A DNA stretch of 64,000 bases, from the NCBI RefSeq assembly GCF_014200395.1, contig NZ_JACHBS010000001.1, positions 434,001 through 498,000 of the forward strand. The letters are read 5' to 3'. How positions within the stretch are numbered: position 1 is the first letter of the stretch; each line of letters begins with the position of its first letter. This DNA is from Microcella frigidaquae. GTDB taxonomy: Bacteria > Actinomycetota > Actinomycetes > Actinomycetales > Microbacteriaceae. The notes under the pieces are model-generated. The model saw nothing but the letters and a program-made list of their open reading frames with translations. It ran no database searches and had not been told where the DNA came from. A program made the translations under genes and the position numbers. This document shows, piece by piece, positions 24,609 through 33,053 of the stretch.

Positions 24609-26297
24609 ATGCCCCTCGAGCTCGACACCTTCGGCATTACCGGGCTGATCCTCGTGCTCGCCGCCGCCGTCGCGTTCATCGCGCACCGGTTGCGCCAGCC
24701 GCTCATCATCGGGTTCATCGTCGTCGGCGTGATCGTCGGCCCGACCGGCTTCGACTGGGTGCATCAGGCCGAGGCGCTCGACCTCTTCGCCGAGATCGGC
24801 ATCGCGATCCTGCTGTTCCTCGTCGGCCTCAAGCTCGATGTCAACCTCATCCGCTCGGTCGGGCCCGTGGCCCTCGCCACCGGCATCGGGCAGATCGTCG
24901 TCACCGCCGTCGCCGGTTTCGGCATCGCCCTGCTGTTCGGGCTCGACCTCGTCGCGGCCGCCGTGGTCGGCGTTGCGATCACGTTCTCATCGACGATCAT
25001 CGTCGTGAAGCTGCTCAGCGATCAGCGCCAGCTCGACGAGCTGCACGGCCGCGTCGCGCTCGGGCTGCTCATCGTGCAAGACGTGGTCGTGATCGTCGTC
25101 ATGATCGTGCTCACCAGCCTCGGCACCGGCGCCGCCGAGGGCGCCCGTCTCGACGTCGGCGCCGAAGCTCTGCGCATCCTGCTGGGCGGCGGCGGCCTGC
25201 TCGTCGGCATCGCCGTCGCAATGCGGTGGGTGCTGCCCTGGCTGCTCGACCGCGTCGCGACGAGTGCCGAGCTGTTGATCGTCTGGAGCGTCGCCTGGGC
25301 GATCGGCATCGCCGCCCTCACCGACGTGCTCGGGTTCTCGATCGAGGTCGGCGCCTTCCTCGCCGGCTTCGCGCTCGCCTCCACCCGCTACCGTGAGCAG
25401 GTGCACGCCTCCCTCATCGGCCTGCGCGACTTCCTGCTGCTGTTCTTCTTCATCGTGCTCGGCGCCGAGCTCGACTTCGCCGCGATCGGCGCCCAGGTTC
25501 CCCTCGCGATCGCGCTGTCGATCTTCGTACTCGTCGGCTCTCCGATCATCATGATCGCGATCATGAGCGCGATGGGCTATCCCGCCCGCGTCGGATTCCT
25601 CGCTGGGCTCGCGATCGCGCAGATCAGCGAGTTCAGCCTCATCCTCATCGCCCTCACCCGCGACCTGAGCCTGGTCGACGACAGTGTCGTCGGGCTCGTC
25701 ACCCTCGTCGCCCTCATCACGATCGCCGGCTCGAGCTACCTGATCCCCTACGCGATCCCGATCGCCGACCGCCTCGACCCGTGGCTGTCGCGTCTGCAGC
25801 GGCGGCACCTGCGGCCCGCATCCGTCGAGTCGGCCGAACAGTACGACGCGATCGTGTTCGGCAACGGGCGGTTCGGAAGCCAGCTGATCCGCGAGCTCGT
25901 CGCCGACGACTGCCGGGTGCTGCTGGTGGAGTGGGACCCGTTCGCCGAGGTGGCGGTGACGGATGCTGCGCTCGACGCCCGCGTCGACGTCGTGTTCGGC
26001 GATGCCCGCAGCCCGGAGTTTCCGGAGACACTGCCCCTCGCCCACGCCCGCTTCATCATCTCGACGGTGCCCGACGTCGACACCAACCTCGTGCTCGCCG
26101 CGGCCCTGCGGCGCGCGGGCGCGACCTGCCCGATCGCCGTCACCGTGCACACCGACAACGCCGCCCACGCCTACCGGCAGGCCCTCGTCGACGAGACTAT
26201 CTCGACCGTGCTGCACCCGTTCCGCGACGCGGCCGACGACGCGCTCGAGACGCTCAAGCGGCTCGAGGCCGCGCGGGTCACCGACGACGAGGCCTAG
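24609..26297 (+). CDS. CPA2-family cation:proton antiporter with RCK (TrkA-N) domain
   Basis: A membrane antiporter of 562 residues from the ATG at 24609 (KefB/RosB-like), probably exchanging K+ for H+. About 12 helices occupy residues 8-385, including the CPA2 core LFLVGLKLDVNLI and FSSTIIVVKLLSD and the half-helix motif SIEVGAFLAGFALAST. A cytosolic RCK/TrkA-N Rossmann domain (about 405-530) begins DAIVFGNGRFGSQLIRELV, with a G-x-G-x-x-G nucleotide-binding loop, so it is probably gated by NAD(H). Its stop overlaps the 3' end of the convergent Nudix gene by 4 bp. Confidence 0.88.
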   Translation: MPLELDTFGITGLILVLAAAVAFIAHRLRQPLIIGFIVVGVIVGPTGFDWVHQAEALDLFAEIGIAILLFLVGLKLDVNLIRSVGPVALATGIGQIVVTAVAGFGIALLFGLDLVAAAVVGVAITFSSTIIVVKLLSDQRQLDELHGRVALGLLIVQDVVVIVVMIVLTSLGTGAAEGARLDVGAEALRILLGGGGLLVGIAVAMRWVLPWLLDRVATSAELLIVWSVAWAIGIAALTDVLGFSIEVGAFLAGFALASTRYREQVHASLIGLRDFLLLFFFIVLGAELDFAAIGAQVPLAIALSIFVLVGSPIIMIAIMSAMGYPARVGFLAGLAIAQISEFSLILIALTRDLSLVDDSVVGLVTLVALITIAGSSYLIPYAIPIADRLDPWLSRLQRRHLRPASVESAEQYDAIVFGNGRFGSQLIRELVADDCRVLLVEWDPFAEVAVTDAALDARVDVVFGDARSPEFPETLPLAHARFIISTVPDVDTNLVLAAALRRAGATCPIAVTVHTDNAAHAYRQALVDETISTVLHPFRDAADDALETLKRLEAARVTDDEA

Positions 26298-26794
26298 CCG
26301 AGGCGCGCGCGCAGCGCGGGCCAGGAGTCGGCGAATCCGGGGTGCAGCGGCAGAGCATCCACCTCGTCGATGGGCACCCAGCGCAGGGCGACGCTCTCCG
26401 CATCGGCGACGATCGGCGCGAACAGGCGCGTCACCCGCACGGCGACGGTGGTGTACGACCAGAAGCCGAGGTCGAGAACGCTCTCGAACAGCGGTTCGAC
26501 GGCATCGGCCGGCACGCCGGCCTCCTCCCCCGCCTCGCGCACGGCGGCGGCCTGCGCCGACTCGCCCTGCTTGCGGGCTCCGCCGGGAAGGCCCCAGGTG
26601 CCGCCGTGGTGCGACCAGACGGCACGGTGCTGCAGCAAGATGCCCGCCTCGGGGTGCCACGCCAGCAGCCCGGCCGCACCGAAGCGGCCCCAGTAGCGCT
26701 GCCCTTCGGGGCCCTCGACCCACGCGTCGCCGGGGTCGCGCTGGGCGCCGCTCGGCAGCGGCGGCGGCGTGCTCGACAGGGGGTCGTGGGTCAT
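26294..26794 (-). CDS. Nudix hydrolase
   Basis: A 166-residue protein with the Nudix box at about residues 70-92 (GGARKQGESAQAAAVREAGEEAG). The N-terminal sequence WGRFGAAGLLAWHPEAGILLQHRAVWSHHGGTWGLPGG resembles actinobacterial MutT-like proteins, which sanitise oxidised nucleotides or process NDP-linked compounds. Its start faces the DUF2071 gene with a 33-bp gap. Substrate not determined. Confidence 0.83.
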   Translation of the reverse strand: MTHDPLSSTPPPLPSGAQRDPGDAWVEGPEGQRYWGRFGAAGLLAWHPEAGILLQHRAVWSHHGGTWGLPGGARKQGESAQAAAVREAGEEAGVPADAVEPLFESVLDLGFWSYTTVAVRVTRLFAPIVADAESVALRWVPIDEVDALPLHPGFADSWPALRARLG

Positions 26795-26827
26795 GGTGAG
26801 CCCAGGCTAGGCGAGGATGATGGGAGG

Positions 26828-27622
26828 ATGCCCGCCGACCCGATCAGTGCCGACCCGATTTCCCGCGTCGCGCCGCCGCTACCCGGCCGCGCGGTGATCC
26901 GGCAGCGCTGGAGCGACTTCCTCTTCCTGCACTGGCGCATCGACCCGAGCGAGGTCGCGCCGTTCCTGCCACCGGGAACCCGCCCCGACGTGCACGACGG
27001 CAGCGCCTGGGTCGGGCTGATCCCCTTCGTGCTGAGCGACCACGCCTTCCTGCCGCTGCCGCCCGTACCCCATGCCGGAACCTTCATCGAGATCAACGTG
27101 CGCACTTACTCCGTCGACGAGCAGGGCCGGCGCGGCGTGGTGTTCCGGTCGCTCGACGCCGAGCGGCTGCCCAGCGTGCTCGCCGCCCGCGCCCTCTTCG
27201 GGCTGCCGTATCAGTGGATGCGTGCCACTCGCACCGTGACGCTCGACCCGCTCGGCGGTGCACCGGACGCTCCCGGCACCCGCTCGGGCACTCTCGAGTA
27301 TCGCGCCCGGCGCCGCACAGGCACCCACCCCGGCACGAACATCGTCGCCCGTCCCGGCGCGACCCCGGTGGATTCCGAGCTCAGTCGCTTCCTCACCGCG
27401 CGCTGGGGGTTCCACGAGCGGCACCTCGGCCGCACCATCCACGCGCGCAACGCGCACGAGCCGTGGCCCCTCGTCGACGCCGAGCTGCTGCACCTCGACG
27501 ACGGGCTGCTCGCCGCCGCCGGGTTCCCCTCCCTCGCGCGCCGGGCACCCGACTCGATGCTCGCGACCCCGTTCGAGCATCCCGGCGTGGTGACGGAGTT
27601 CGCCGCCCCGCGCCGCGCCTGA
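26828..27622 (+). CDS. DUF2071 (YqjF-like) protein
   Basis: A 264-residue protein whose start ATG at 26828 was chosen because homology begins right after (RQRWSDFLFLHWRIDPSEVAPFLPPG, residues 24-49); the frame is open far upstream only because of high GC. The domain signatures VHDGSAWVGLIPF, TFIEINVRTYSV and GVVFRSLDAER are those of the DUF2071/YqjF family, which shares the acetoacetate-decarboxylase-like fold. No catalytic role is established for this family, and no conserved lysine typical of decarboxylases was identified here. Confidence 0.8.
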   Translation: MPADPISADPISRVAPPLPGRAVIRQRWSDFLFLHWRIDPSEVAPFLPPGTRPDVHDGSAWVGLIPFVLSDHAFLPLPPVPHAGTFIEINVRTYSVDEQGRRGVVFRSLDAERLPSVLAARALFGLPYQWMRATRTVTLDPLGGAPDAPGTRSGTLEYRARRRTGTHPGTNIVARPGATPVDSELSRFLTARWGFHERHLGRTIHARNAHEPWPLVDAELLHLDDGLLAAAGFPSLARRAPDSMLATPFEHPGVVTEFAAPRRA

Positions 27623-27771
27623 CCCGGAGTCCCCTCGTAGCGCGGCCGTCCGTCCCGCCACGCCACCGGCACCGCCGCCACGCCAGCGCCGCCTTCCACG
27701 ACGACGGACGCACCGAAACAGCTTCACCCGCTCCGTCCTTGCGGAAGGCCGCAGGCACGGAATGCCGTGTG

Positions 27772-27828
27772 CTTCCAGATCTGCGGATGGACATGAAAGC
27801 GTGTCAGGTGCATCCGCAGATCTGGAAG
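27772..27828. repeat. 18-bp perfect inverted repeat with 21-bp spacer
   Basis: Arms at 27772-27789 and 27811-27828 are exact reverse complements centred on agatctgcggatg. The spacer itself contains a shorter gaca/tgtc pair, so the whole 57 bp can fold into one long hairpin. No coding role is apparent, and it lacks a U-tract. Confidence 0.75.
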
Positions 27829-27877
27829 TCTCGGCGAGCACAACCCGGTCACCGCCCCCGGCGGGATGCGACGGGCC

Positions 27878-27992
27878 GTGCAGGCGCGGTGCGGTGCGGC
27901 GTGCGGGAACAGTGCGGCGCGGCGTGCGGGAACAGTGCGGCACGGCGTGCGGGAACAGTGCGGCACGGCGTGCGGGAACAGTGCGGGCTGGC
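27878..27992. repeat. Five tandem 23-bp repeats
   Basis: Units begin at 27878, 27901, 27924, 27947 and 27970. The middle two are identical, their neighbours differ by one to a few bases, and the outer copies are degenerate. The consensus starts gtgcgggaacagtgcggc. A short tandem array of this kind may vary in copy number between strains. Confidence 0.85.
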
Positions 27993-28145
27993 GAACGGGC
28001 GCGGCGTGCGGGCAGGCACGGCGGACGGACCACGGGACGGAGCGCGGTGGCGGGCGTGGTGGTGCCTCTTCTCGCGCCCCGGGGCCCGAGACGGGCCCCG
28101 GCGAGTCAGGGGCAGAGGCCAGAAATGGCCTCTGCGGGCAGCGCT

Positions 28146-29172
28146 AGCTGTAGTTCCTAGGGACGTTGTTCAGGTCGGGCTCCTCCAGGCTTGAGGGTGT
28201 CTAGTCGCTCTCACCTGAAGGAGCCCGATGGAACTTCACGCTAATGCCCGTTTGTCTGTTGAAGGTCGACGACTGCTGTGTCGACGCGTTCGCGAGCTGA
28301 ACTGGAAGGTCGCCGACGCGGCCTTCGCGGGCGGGATCAGCGAACGTCGCGCCTACGAATGGTTGGCCCGGTTCGATGCCGGCGAAACCCTCGCTGACCG
28401 GTCGTCACGGCCGAAGTCGTCCCCGAAGAAGACCCCAGCCAGTGTTGAAGCGGCCATCGTGCGCCTGCGAACACTGCGCAAAACGGCGTCCACGATCGCT
28501 GCGATCCTGCAGATGGCGGTCTCGACAGTCTGCGCGGTGCTGGCCCGCGTCGGGTTGAACCGACTGTCGAAGTTGGAGCCCGTCGAGCCGGCGAACCGGT
28601 ATTGCCGTCGCCATGCCGGGGAGCTGATCCACCTGGACATCAAGACGTTGGGCCGCTTCCGCCGCCCCGGCAAACGCGCCCTCGGCCAGGGAGCAGACCG
28701 ACGCAGTCGGAAAGCCGGTTGGGAGGCGGTGCATGTCGCCGTCGATGATGCGACCCGACTGTCTTACGTGGAGGTGTTGCCTGACCAGACGGCTGCGACC
28801 ACGGTCGGGTTCCTGCACCGCGCGATCGCGTGGTTCGCCCGGCATGGCGTGATCGTGCAGGAGGTGATGACCGACAACGGGTCCGCGTATGTCTCCCGGC
28901 TGTGGGCGGCAACGTGCGCCGAGGTGGGGCTGGTGCATATTCGCACGCGCCCGTACCGGCCGCGCACGAACGGCAAGGCCGAACGGTTCATCCAGACGCT
29001 GTTGCGGGAATGGGCGTACGCGGCGACCTACCGCGACAGTGACCACCGACGAGCGGTGCTGCCAGAATGGGTGCGCTACTACAACACTCAGCGACCCCAC
29101 GGTTCCCTCGGCCACAAGGCGCCCATGACCGTCCTCGCGGCGGCATGAACAACGTCCCTAGGAACTACAGCT
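28146..29172 (+). mobile_element. IS481-family insertion sequence, ~1027 bp, with perfect 27-bp terminal inverted repeats
   Basis: The ends 28146-28172 and 29146-29172 are exact 27-nt reverse complements, containing TGTAGTTCC...GGAACTACA as the likely true termini (28149 and 29169). The transposase stop codon lies within the right repeat. No convincing target duplication is visible outside the ends. Intact ends and gene suggest a recent, active element. Confidence 0.9.
28228..29148 (+). CDS. IS481-family transposase (DDE)
   Basis: A single-ORF transposase of 306 residues, usual for IS481. The N-terminal helix-turn-helix region covers about 1-115 (RRVRELNWKVADAAFAGGISERRAYEWLARF). The integrase core has D137 (ELIHLDIKTLG), D216 (EVMTDNGSAYV) and E252 (TNGKAERFIQTLLREWAY), the last two separated by 35 residues as expected. 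The ATG at 28228 has a GGAG-containing ribosome binding site (aaggagcccg) just upstream. No frameshift or deletion seen. Confidence 0.94.
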   Translation: MELHANARLSVEGRRLLCRRVRELNWKVADAAFAGGISERRAYEWLARFDAGETLADRSSRPKSSPKKTPASVEAAIVRLRTLRKTASTIAAILQMAVSTVCAVLARVGLNRLSKLEPVEPANRYCRRHAGELIHLDIKTLGRFRRPGKRALGQGADRRSRKAGWEAVHVAVDDATRLSYVEVLPDQTAATTVGFLHRAIAWFARHGVIVQEVMTDNGSAYVSRLWAATCAEVGLVHIRTRPYRPRTNGKAERFIQTLLREWAYAATYRDSDHRRAVLPEWVRYYNTQRPHGSLGHKAPMTVLAAA

Positions 29173-29473
29173 GATATGTGACTGATTCCTGTCAAGTGGC
29201 AGGGGAAAGAGCGCCCGGAGTGATCATGCTTCGGGCGCTCTTTCGTGTGGTCGGCGCGGGCGGTGTGGGTGTCGTGCGTGTCGTGGGCGACGCGCGGTCA
29301 GACTGATATGCGCGGGTTGGTTACCGCAGGACGTGCTGTTCGGCTGGAGCGGTTCCGCTTGTCTAGGATCGAGCGTCGCCTGCCCTTCGGGCGGGCTGCT
29401 CATAGCTGTTCCGCGGGTCGCTCCTCGCGCTGCCGTCACCTGCCGTCTGAACCGACCGGTCAGGGGGCCCAGG
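29173..29473. other. Gene-free gap between the IS481 element and the IS110 transposase gene
   Basis: No coding sequence is supported in these 300 bp. It holds a 13-bp hairpin at 29205-29244, followed by GC-rich sequence up to the transposase stop. Part of it is likely the 3' non-coding end of the IS110 element. Its outer boundary could not be fixed because IS110 elements have no obvious inverted-repeat ends or target duplication. Confidence 0.5.
29205..29244. terminator. 13-bp perfect hairpin, probable bidirectional terminator
   Basis: Arms gaaagagcgcccg (29205-29217) and its exact complement (29232-29244) enclose a 14-nt loop. A-rich and T-rich bases at the stem base would give a short U-stretch on either strand. 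It may be an old chromosomal terminator displaced from its gene by the IS insertions. Confidence 0.6.
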
Positions 29474-30556
29474 TCAGTCGGGCATCACAGCCAGGGACCA
29501 GCACCAGCCGGCGAGCTCGCGGGCGATGGCGACGTTCGCGATCGTGGGCCGCTTCTTGCGTGCGGTGAAGTGCTGCCATTTCTGATGCAGGCGCCGGTTG
29601 CCGTCGTCGCCGCGGGACACGGCGAGGCTGGGCGCGGCAGCCCACCGGGCCTGCATCACCGCTCCGGGCCGATAGGGTTTGCGGTGATGCCAGGCGGCCT
29701 CGACCAGCAGGCGGCGGGCGTGAGTGTTGCCGGTCTTGGTGATCGAGCCTTGCGAGCGTGACTGTCCGGAGGAGTGCTCTGAGGGCACCAGCCCGACGAA
29801 CGCGCCGATGCTGGATCCGGTGAAGCGCTCCCAGTTGCCGATCTCGACCGCGAGGCCGAACCCGGTCAAGGTCGAGATCCCGCGCAAGCACCCCAGGCGT
29901 CGCACCACGGGCGCGTAGTTGCTGGTCGCGGCCATCTGCTCGATGATCGCGTCGAGTCGGTCTTTGCGGGCGCGCACCTGCTGCACTGCTTCGTAGTCGG
30001 CATCGAACGCGGCCTGCAGTCCGGGATGGTCGAACCTTTGCCGGCGCAGCCAGGCATCATGCGCGCCGGTCCACGCCTGCTTGCCGTCATAGATGATCCC
30101 GTGGCGCAACAGCAGCTTCGAGAGCCGATGCCGTGCAGCCATCAGCTCACCCCGATTGTCCTCTCGTGCTCGCACCAGGTCGCGTGCGGTTTCCTGCTCG
30201 ATCGTGGGCACGGCAACCGCGACGATCTCTCCCAGTCGCAGCAGTCTTGCCAAATGCATCGCGTCCCTGGCGTCGGTCTTGACTCGCTCCCCGACCGGGC
30301 GCTGCAACTTCGACGGCGCCGCCACGAGGCACTCGATGCCTGCGGCGGTGAACAAGCGGGCCAGAGCGAACCCGGTCGGCCCGGCCTCATACGTCACCGC
30401 TGCCGGCTGCGGCAGGCTCCGCACCCACTCCAGCACTGCCGCGGGGTCGTAGCCGAAACGGTGACGGATCACTTCCCCAGTGTCCTCGTCGATCGCGCAT
30501 CCCACGACGCTGCGGGCGTGCACGTCCAGACCGACGCTCGTACGCTGGATTCTCAA
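29474..30556 (-). CDS. IS110-family transposase (DEDD recombinase)
   Basis: A 360-residue IS110 recombinase starting at TTG 30556, with GGAGG 7 nt upstream. The N-terminal RuvC-like domain has the DEDD residues D11 (VGLDVHARS), E57 (TYEAGPTG), D95 and D98 (KTDARDA). A coiled-coil linker spans about 130-220. The C-terminal Transposase_20 domain (about 230-320; LRGISTLTGFGLAVEIGNWERF) contains the serine-rich segment VPSEHSSGQSRSQGSITKTGN, which supplies the catalytic serine in this family. IS110 enzymes use an element-encoded bridge RNA to choose target and donor. The gene looks intact and lies next to der. Confidence 0.92.
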   Translation of the reverse strand: MRIQRTSVGLDVHARSVVGCAIDEDTGEVIRHRFGYDPAAVLEWVRSLPQPAAVTYEAGPTGFALARLFTAAGIECLVAAPSKLQRPVGERVKTDARDAMHLARLLRLGEIVAVAVPTIEQETARDLVRAREDNRGELMAARHRLSKLLLRHGIIYDGKQAWTGAHDAWLRRQRFDHPGLQAAFDADYEAVQQVRARKDRLDAIIEQMAATSNYAPVVRRLGCLRGISTLTGFGLAVEIGNWERFTGSSIGAFVGLVPSEHSSGQSRSQGSITKTGNTHARRLLVEAAWHHRKPYRPGAVMQARWAAAPSLAVSRGDDGNRRLHQKWQHFTARKKRPTIANVAIARELAGWCWSLAVMPD

Positions 30557-30634
30557 CTGGGGCCTCCATTCGCCTGGTGGACAGGCCAGCCCTCAACGGC
30601 TGGCAACCCACGAATACGCGAATCGAGGCCCCAG
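30557..30634 (-). promoter_or_regulatory. Structured leader of the IS110 transposase gene, occluding its ribosome binding site
   Basis: Arms at 30557-30573 and 30618-30634 pair over 17 positions with one mismatch. A nested perfect 7-bp hairpin (gccagcc 30585-30591 with ggctggc 30598-30604) sits in the loop. The GGAGG ribosome binding site (complement of 30563-30567) is inside the outer stem, immediately before the TTG start. It could limit transposase translation in transcripts reading in from der, and it might be part of a bridge RNA, which IS110-group elements encode upstream of the transposase. Structure is seen; function is inferred. Confidence 0.55.
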
Positions 30635-30665
30635 CCTCAAGAACCAGACCGAAGACCCATATCGT

Positions 30666-32285
30666 CTAGCGCTGCCTCTTCTCCCTGACTCGCATGTTCA
30701 CCACGATCGGGGTGCCCTCGAAGCCCCAGACCTCGCGCAGGCGGCGCGTGATGAAGCGGCGGTACTGCGGGTCGAGGAATCCGGTCGTGAAGAGCACGAA
30801 GGTCGGCGGACGGGTCGACGCCTGCGTCGCGAAGAGGATGCGCGGCTGCTTGCCCCCGCGAACGGGGTGCGGATGCTCCGCCGTCAGCTCGGCGACGAAC
30901 GCGTTCAGCTTGCCGGTCGGGATGCGGGTGTCCCACGACTCGAGCGCGACCTCGAGGGCCGGGACCAGCTTCTCGAGGTGGCGACCCGTGCGGGCCGAGA
31001 TGTTGACCCGCGGCGCCCAGGCGACGTGGTGCAGATCCTGCTCGATCTCGCGCTCGAGGTAGCGGCGGCGGTCGTCGTCGAGCAGGTCCCACTTGTTGAA
31101 CGCGAGCACGAGCGCGCGGCCCGACTCGAGCACGAGGTCGATGATGCGCACGTCCTGCTCGCTCAGCGGCTCGGTCACGTCGATCAGCACGACCGCGACC
31201 TCCGCCTTCTCGAGCGCGGCCGCGGTGCGCAGCGAGGCGTAGAAGTCGGCACCCTGCTGCAGATGCACACGACGACGGATGCCCGCGGTGTCGACGAAGC
31301 GCCACACCTTGCCGCCGAGCTCGATCTGCTCGTCGATGGGGTCGCGCGTGGTGCCGGCGAGCTCGTTGACGACGACGCGCTCCTCGCGCGCCGCCTTGTT
31401 GAGCAGGCTCGACTTGCCGACGTTCGGGCGGCCGAGCAGGGCGACGCGGCGGGGACCGCCGAACTCCTGCTTCGCCACGGCGGAAACCTCCGGCAGCACG
31501 GTGAGCACGTGATCGAGCAGGTCGGCCACGCCGCGACCGTGCAGGGCCGAGACCGGCCACGGCTGCCCGAGCCCGAGACTCCACAGTGCGGCCGCCTCCG
31601 GCTCCTGCCGCGCGTCGTCGATCTTGTTCGCGGCGACGATCACCGGCTTCTTCGAGCGGCGCAGCATCTTCACGACGAACTCGTCGGTCGCCGTGATGCC
31701 GGTGATGGCGTCGACGACGAACAGCACGGCGTCGGCAAGGTCGACGGCGACCTCGGCCTGCGCGGCGACCGAGGCGTTGATGCCCGACGCGTCGGGCTCC
31801 CATCCGCCGGTGTCGACGAGGGTGAACTTCTTGTCGTTCCACTCGGCCTTGTAGGTGACGCGGTCGCGGGTCACGCCCGGCGTGTCCTCGACGACCGCCT
31901 CGCGGCGGCCCAGGATGCGGTTCACGAGCGCGCTCTTGCCCACGTTCGGGCGGCCCACGATCGCGAGCACCGGCAGCGCGGGCATCGTGATGATGCCGTC
32001 CTCACCCAGCTCGGCGCCGTCGAGCAGATCGAGGTCGTCGTCGTCGAGGTCGTAGTCGGCGAGGCCGGCGCGCAGAGCATCCGCCCGCTTGTCGGCGAGG
32101 TCGTCGTCGAGCTCTGCGAGGCGCGCGGCGACGGCCTCGGCGGCCTCGAGCGACGCGGCGTCGGGCTCGACGAACGTTCCCGGCCCGCCGGCGGAGCGAT
32201 CGGCGGCGAGCGAGGCGTTGTGATCGCGCGCGGCGTCGTGGTCACGGGCGTCGGCGCGGGTCTCGGGGTTCTGGTCAGCGGTCAT
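30666..32285 (-). CDS. der: Ribosome-assembly GTPase Der (EngA)
   Basis: Der has two tandem GTPase domains and assists 50S maturation. The 539-residue protein has an actinobacterial acidic N-terminal extension (about 1-100). G domain 1 begins near 105 ([16 protein letters not shown]), G domain 2 near 280 ([16 protein letters not shown]), and a C-terminal KH-like domain ends RVREKRQR. G2/G3 motifs ([26 protein letters not shown]) and NKxD motifs are intact. The 3' end is undamaged although an IS110 element lies just beyond. It is the last gene of the scpA-scpB-rluB-tyrA-cmk-der block. Confidence 0.96.
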   Translation of the reverse strand: MTADQNPETRADARDHDAARDHNASLAADRSAGGPGTFVEPDAASLEAAEAVAARLAELDDDLADKRADALRAGLADYDLDDDDLDLLDGAELGEDGIITMPALPVLAIVGRPNVGKSALVNRILGRREAVVEDTPGVTRDRVTYKAEWNDKKFTLVDTGGWEPDASGINASVAAQAEVAVDLADAVLFVVDAITGITATDEFVVKMLRRSKKPVIVAANKIDDARQEPEAAALWSLGLGQPWPVSALHGRGVADLLDHVLTVLPEVSAVAKQEFGGPRRVALLGRPNVGKSSLLNKAAREERVVVNELAGTTRDPIDEQIELGGKVWRFVDTAGIRRRVHLQQGADFYASLRTAAALEKAEVAVVLIDVTEPLSEQDVRIIDLVLESGRALVLAFNKWDLLDDDRRRYLEREIEQDLHHVAWAPRVNISARTGRHLEKLVPALEVALESWDTRIPTGKLNAFVAELTAEHPHPVRGGKQPRILFATQASTRPPTFVLFTTGFLDPQYRRFITRRLREVWGFEGTPIVVNMRVREKRQR

Positions 32286-32345
32286 GTCGGGGTTCCTCCC
32301 CTGTTCTCCTCCCCCACCGGGGAGGCGTGTTCCGCGCCGCCTCCC

Positions 32346-33014
32346 CTAGGCGGAAGGCCGGGCGCGCACGATGTCGATCAACGCCTGCACCGTCTGCTCG
32401 AAGTCGAGCTCGGTCGAGTCGAGGGTCGTGACGCCCTCGGCGGCGTTCATGAAGTCGACGACCTTCAGATCTTGCGCATCGCGAGAAGCGAGCTGCTGCG
32501 TCATCGACTCGGTCGGCTTCGCGCCTAGCTCGGCCGACCTACGGGCCATTCTAGCCTCCGGGGTGGCCGTCAGCAGAACTCGAACCGCAGCGTCGGGGGC
32601 GACGACGGTCGTGATGTCGCGCCCCTCGACGATCACGCCCGGCTCGGGGCGCTCGGCGACGAGCCGCCGGAACAGCTCGGTGAGCCCCGCCCGCACTTCC
32701 GGCACGCGCGCCACGGCGCTCACGACGGCCGTGACGCGCGGCTCGCGGATGTCGGGGGTGATGTCCTCGCCGCCCACGCGCACGAAGTAGCGGTCGGGGC
32801 TCATGCCGATGGCGTAGTCGAAACCGGGCACGCGCGCGGCGACGGCAACGGCATCCTCGACATCGACCCCCTCGTCGAGGCAGTGCCAGGCGAGCGCGCG
32901 GTAGGCTGCGCCGGTGTCGAGGTAGGCGAAGCCGAGGCGGCGGGCCGCCTCGCGGCTCACGCTCGACTTGCCGCTGCCGGCGGGGCCGTCGACAGCTACG
33001 ATGAGGTCGCTCAT
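32346..33014 (-). CDS. cmk: Cytidylate kinase
   Basis: It phosphorylates CMP and dCMP with ATP. The 222-residue protein has the P-loop GPAGSGKSS at residues 10-18, the substrate-binding [12 protein letters not shown] at about 32-43, and the typical [21 protein letters not shown] segment at about 130-150. It precedes der, a pairing conserved across actinobacteria and firmicutes, and follows tyrA with a 39-nt gap. All key residues are present. Confidence 0.95.
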   Translation of the reverse strand: MSDLIVAVDGPAGSGKSSVSREAARRLGFAYLDTGAAYRALAWHCLDEGVDVEDAVAVAARVPGFDYAIGMSPDRYFVRVGGEDITPDIREPRVTAVVSAVARVPEVRAGLTELFRRLVAERPEPGVIVEGRDITTVVAPDAAVRVLLTATPEARMARRSAELGAKPTESMTQQLASRDAQDLKVVDFMNAAEGVTTLDSTELDFEQTVQALIDIVRARPSA

Positions 33015-33053
33015 GGGGTCCTTCCGAGGGTGGTGAACAACGGGTCGGGATGC

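Larger units (their letters stand above)
27623..28145. other. Gene-free, repeat-rich stretch upstream of two insertion sequences
   Basis: No credible gene is visible in these 520 bp. All reading frames stay open because the tandem repeat lacks stops, but the 23-bp period is not a multiple of three. It holds an 18-bp inverted repeat, five 23-bp tandem units and two GC hairpins (ccggggccc/gggccccgg around 28080-28102, and gcagaggcc/ggcctctgc at 28112-28135). The last could terminate transcription from the DUF2071 gene. Confidence 0.6.

Noticed and set aside
27878..27992. Possible CRISPR array
   Set aside because: The 23-bp units are directly adjacent with no spacers and no cas genes are nearby, so this is a simple tandem repeat.
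28139..30675. Short inverted pair gcagcgctag flanking the IS481-IS110 block as composite-element ends
   Set aside because: Ten bases with an internal AGCGCT palindrome can occur by chance in GC-rich DNA; one copy is simply the end of der, and no duplication accompanies it.
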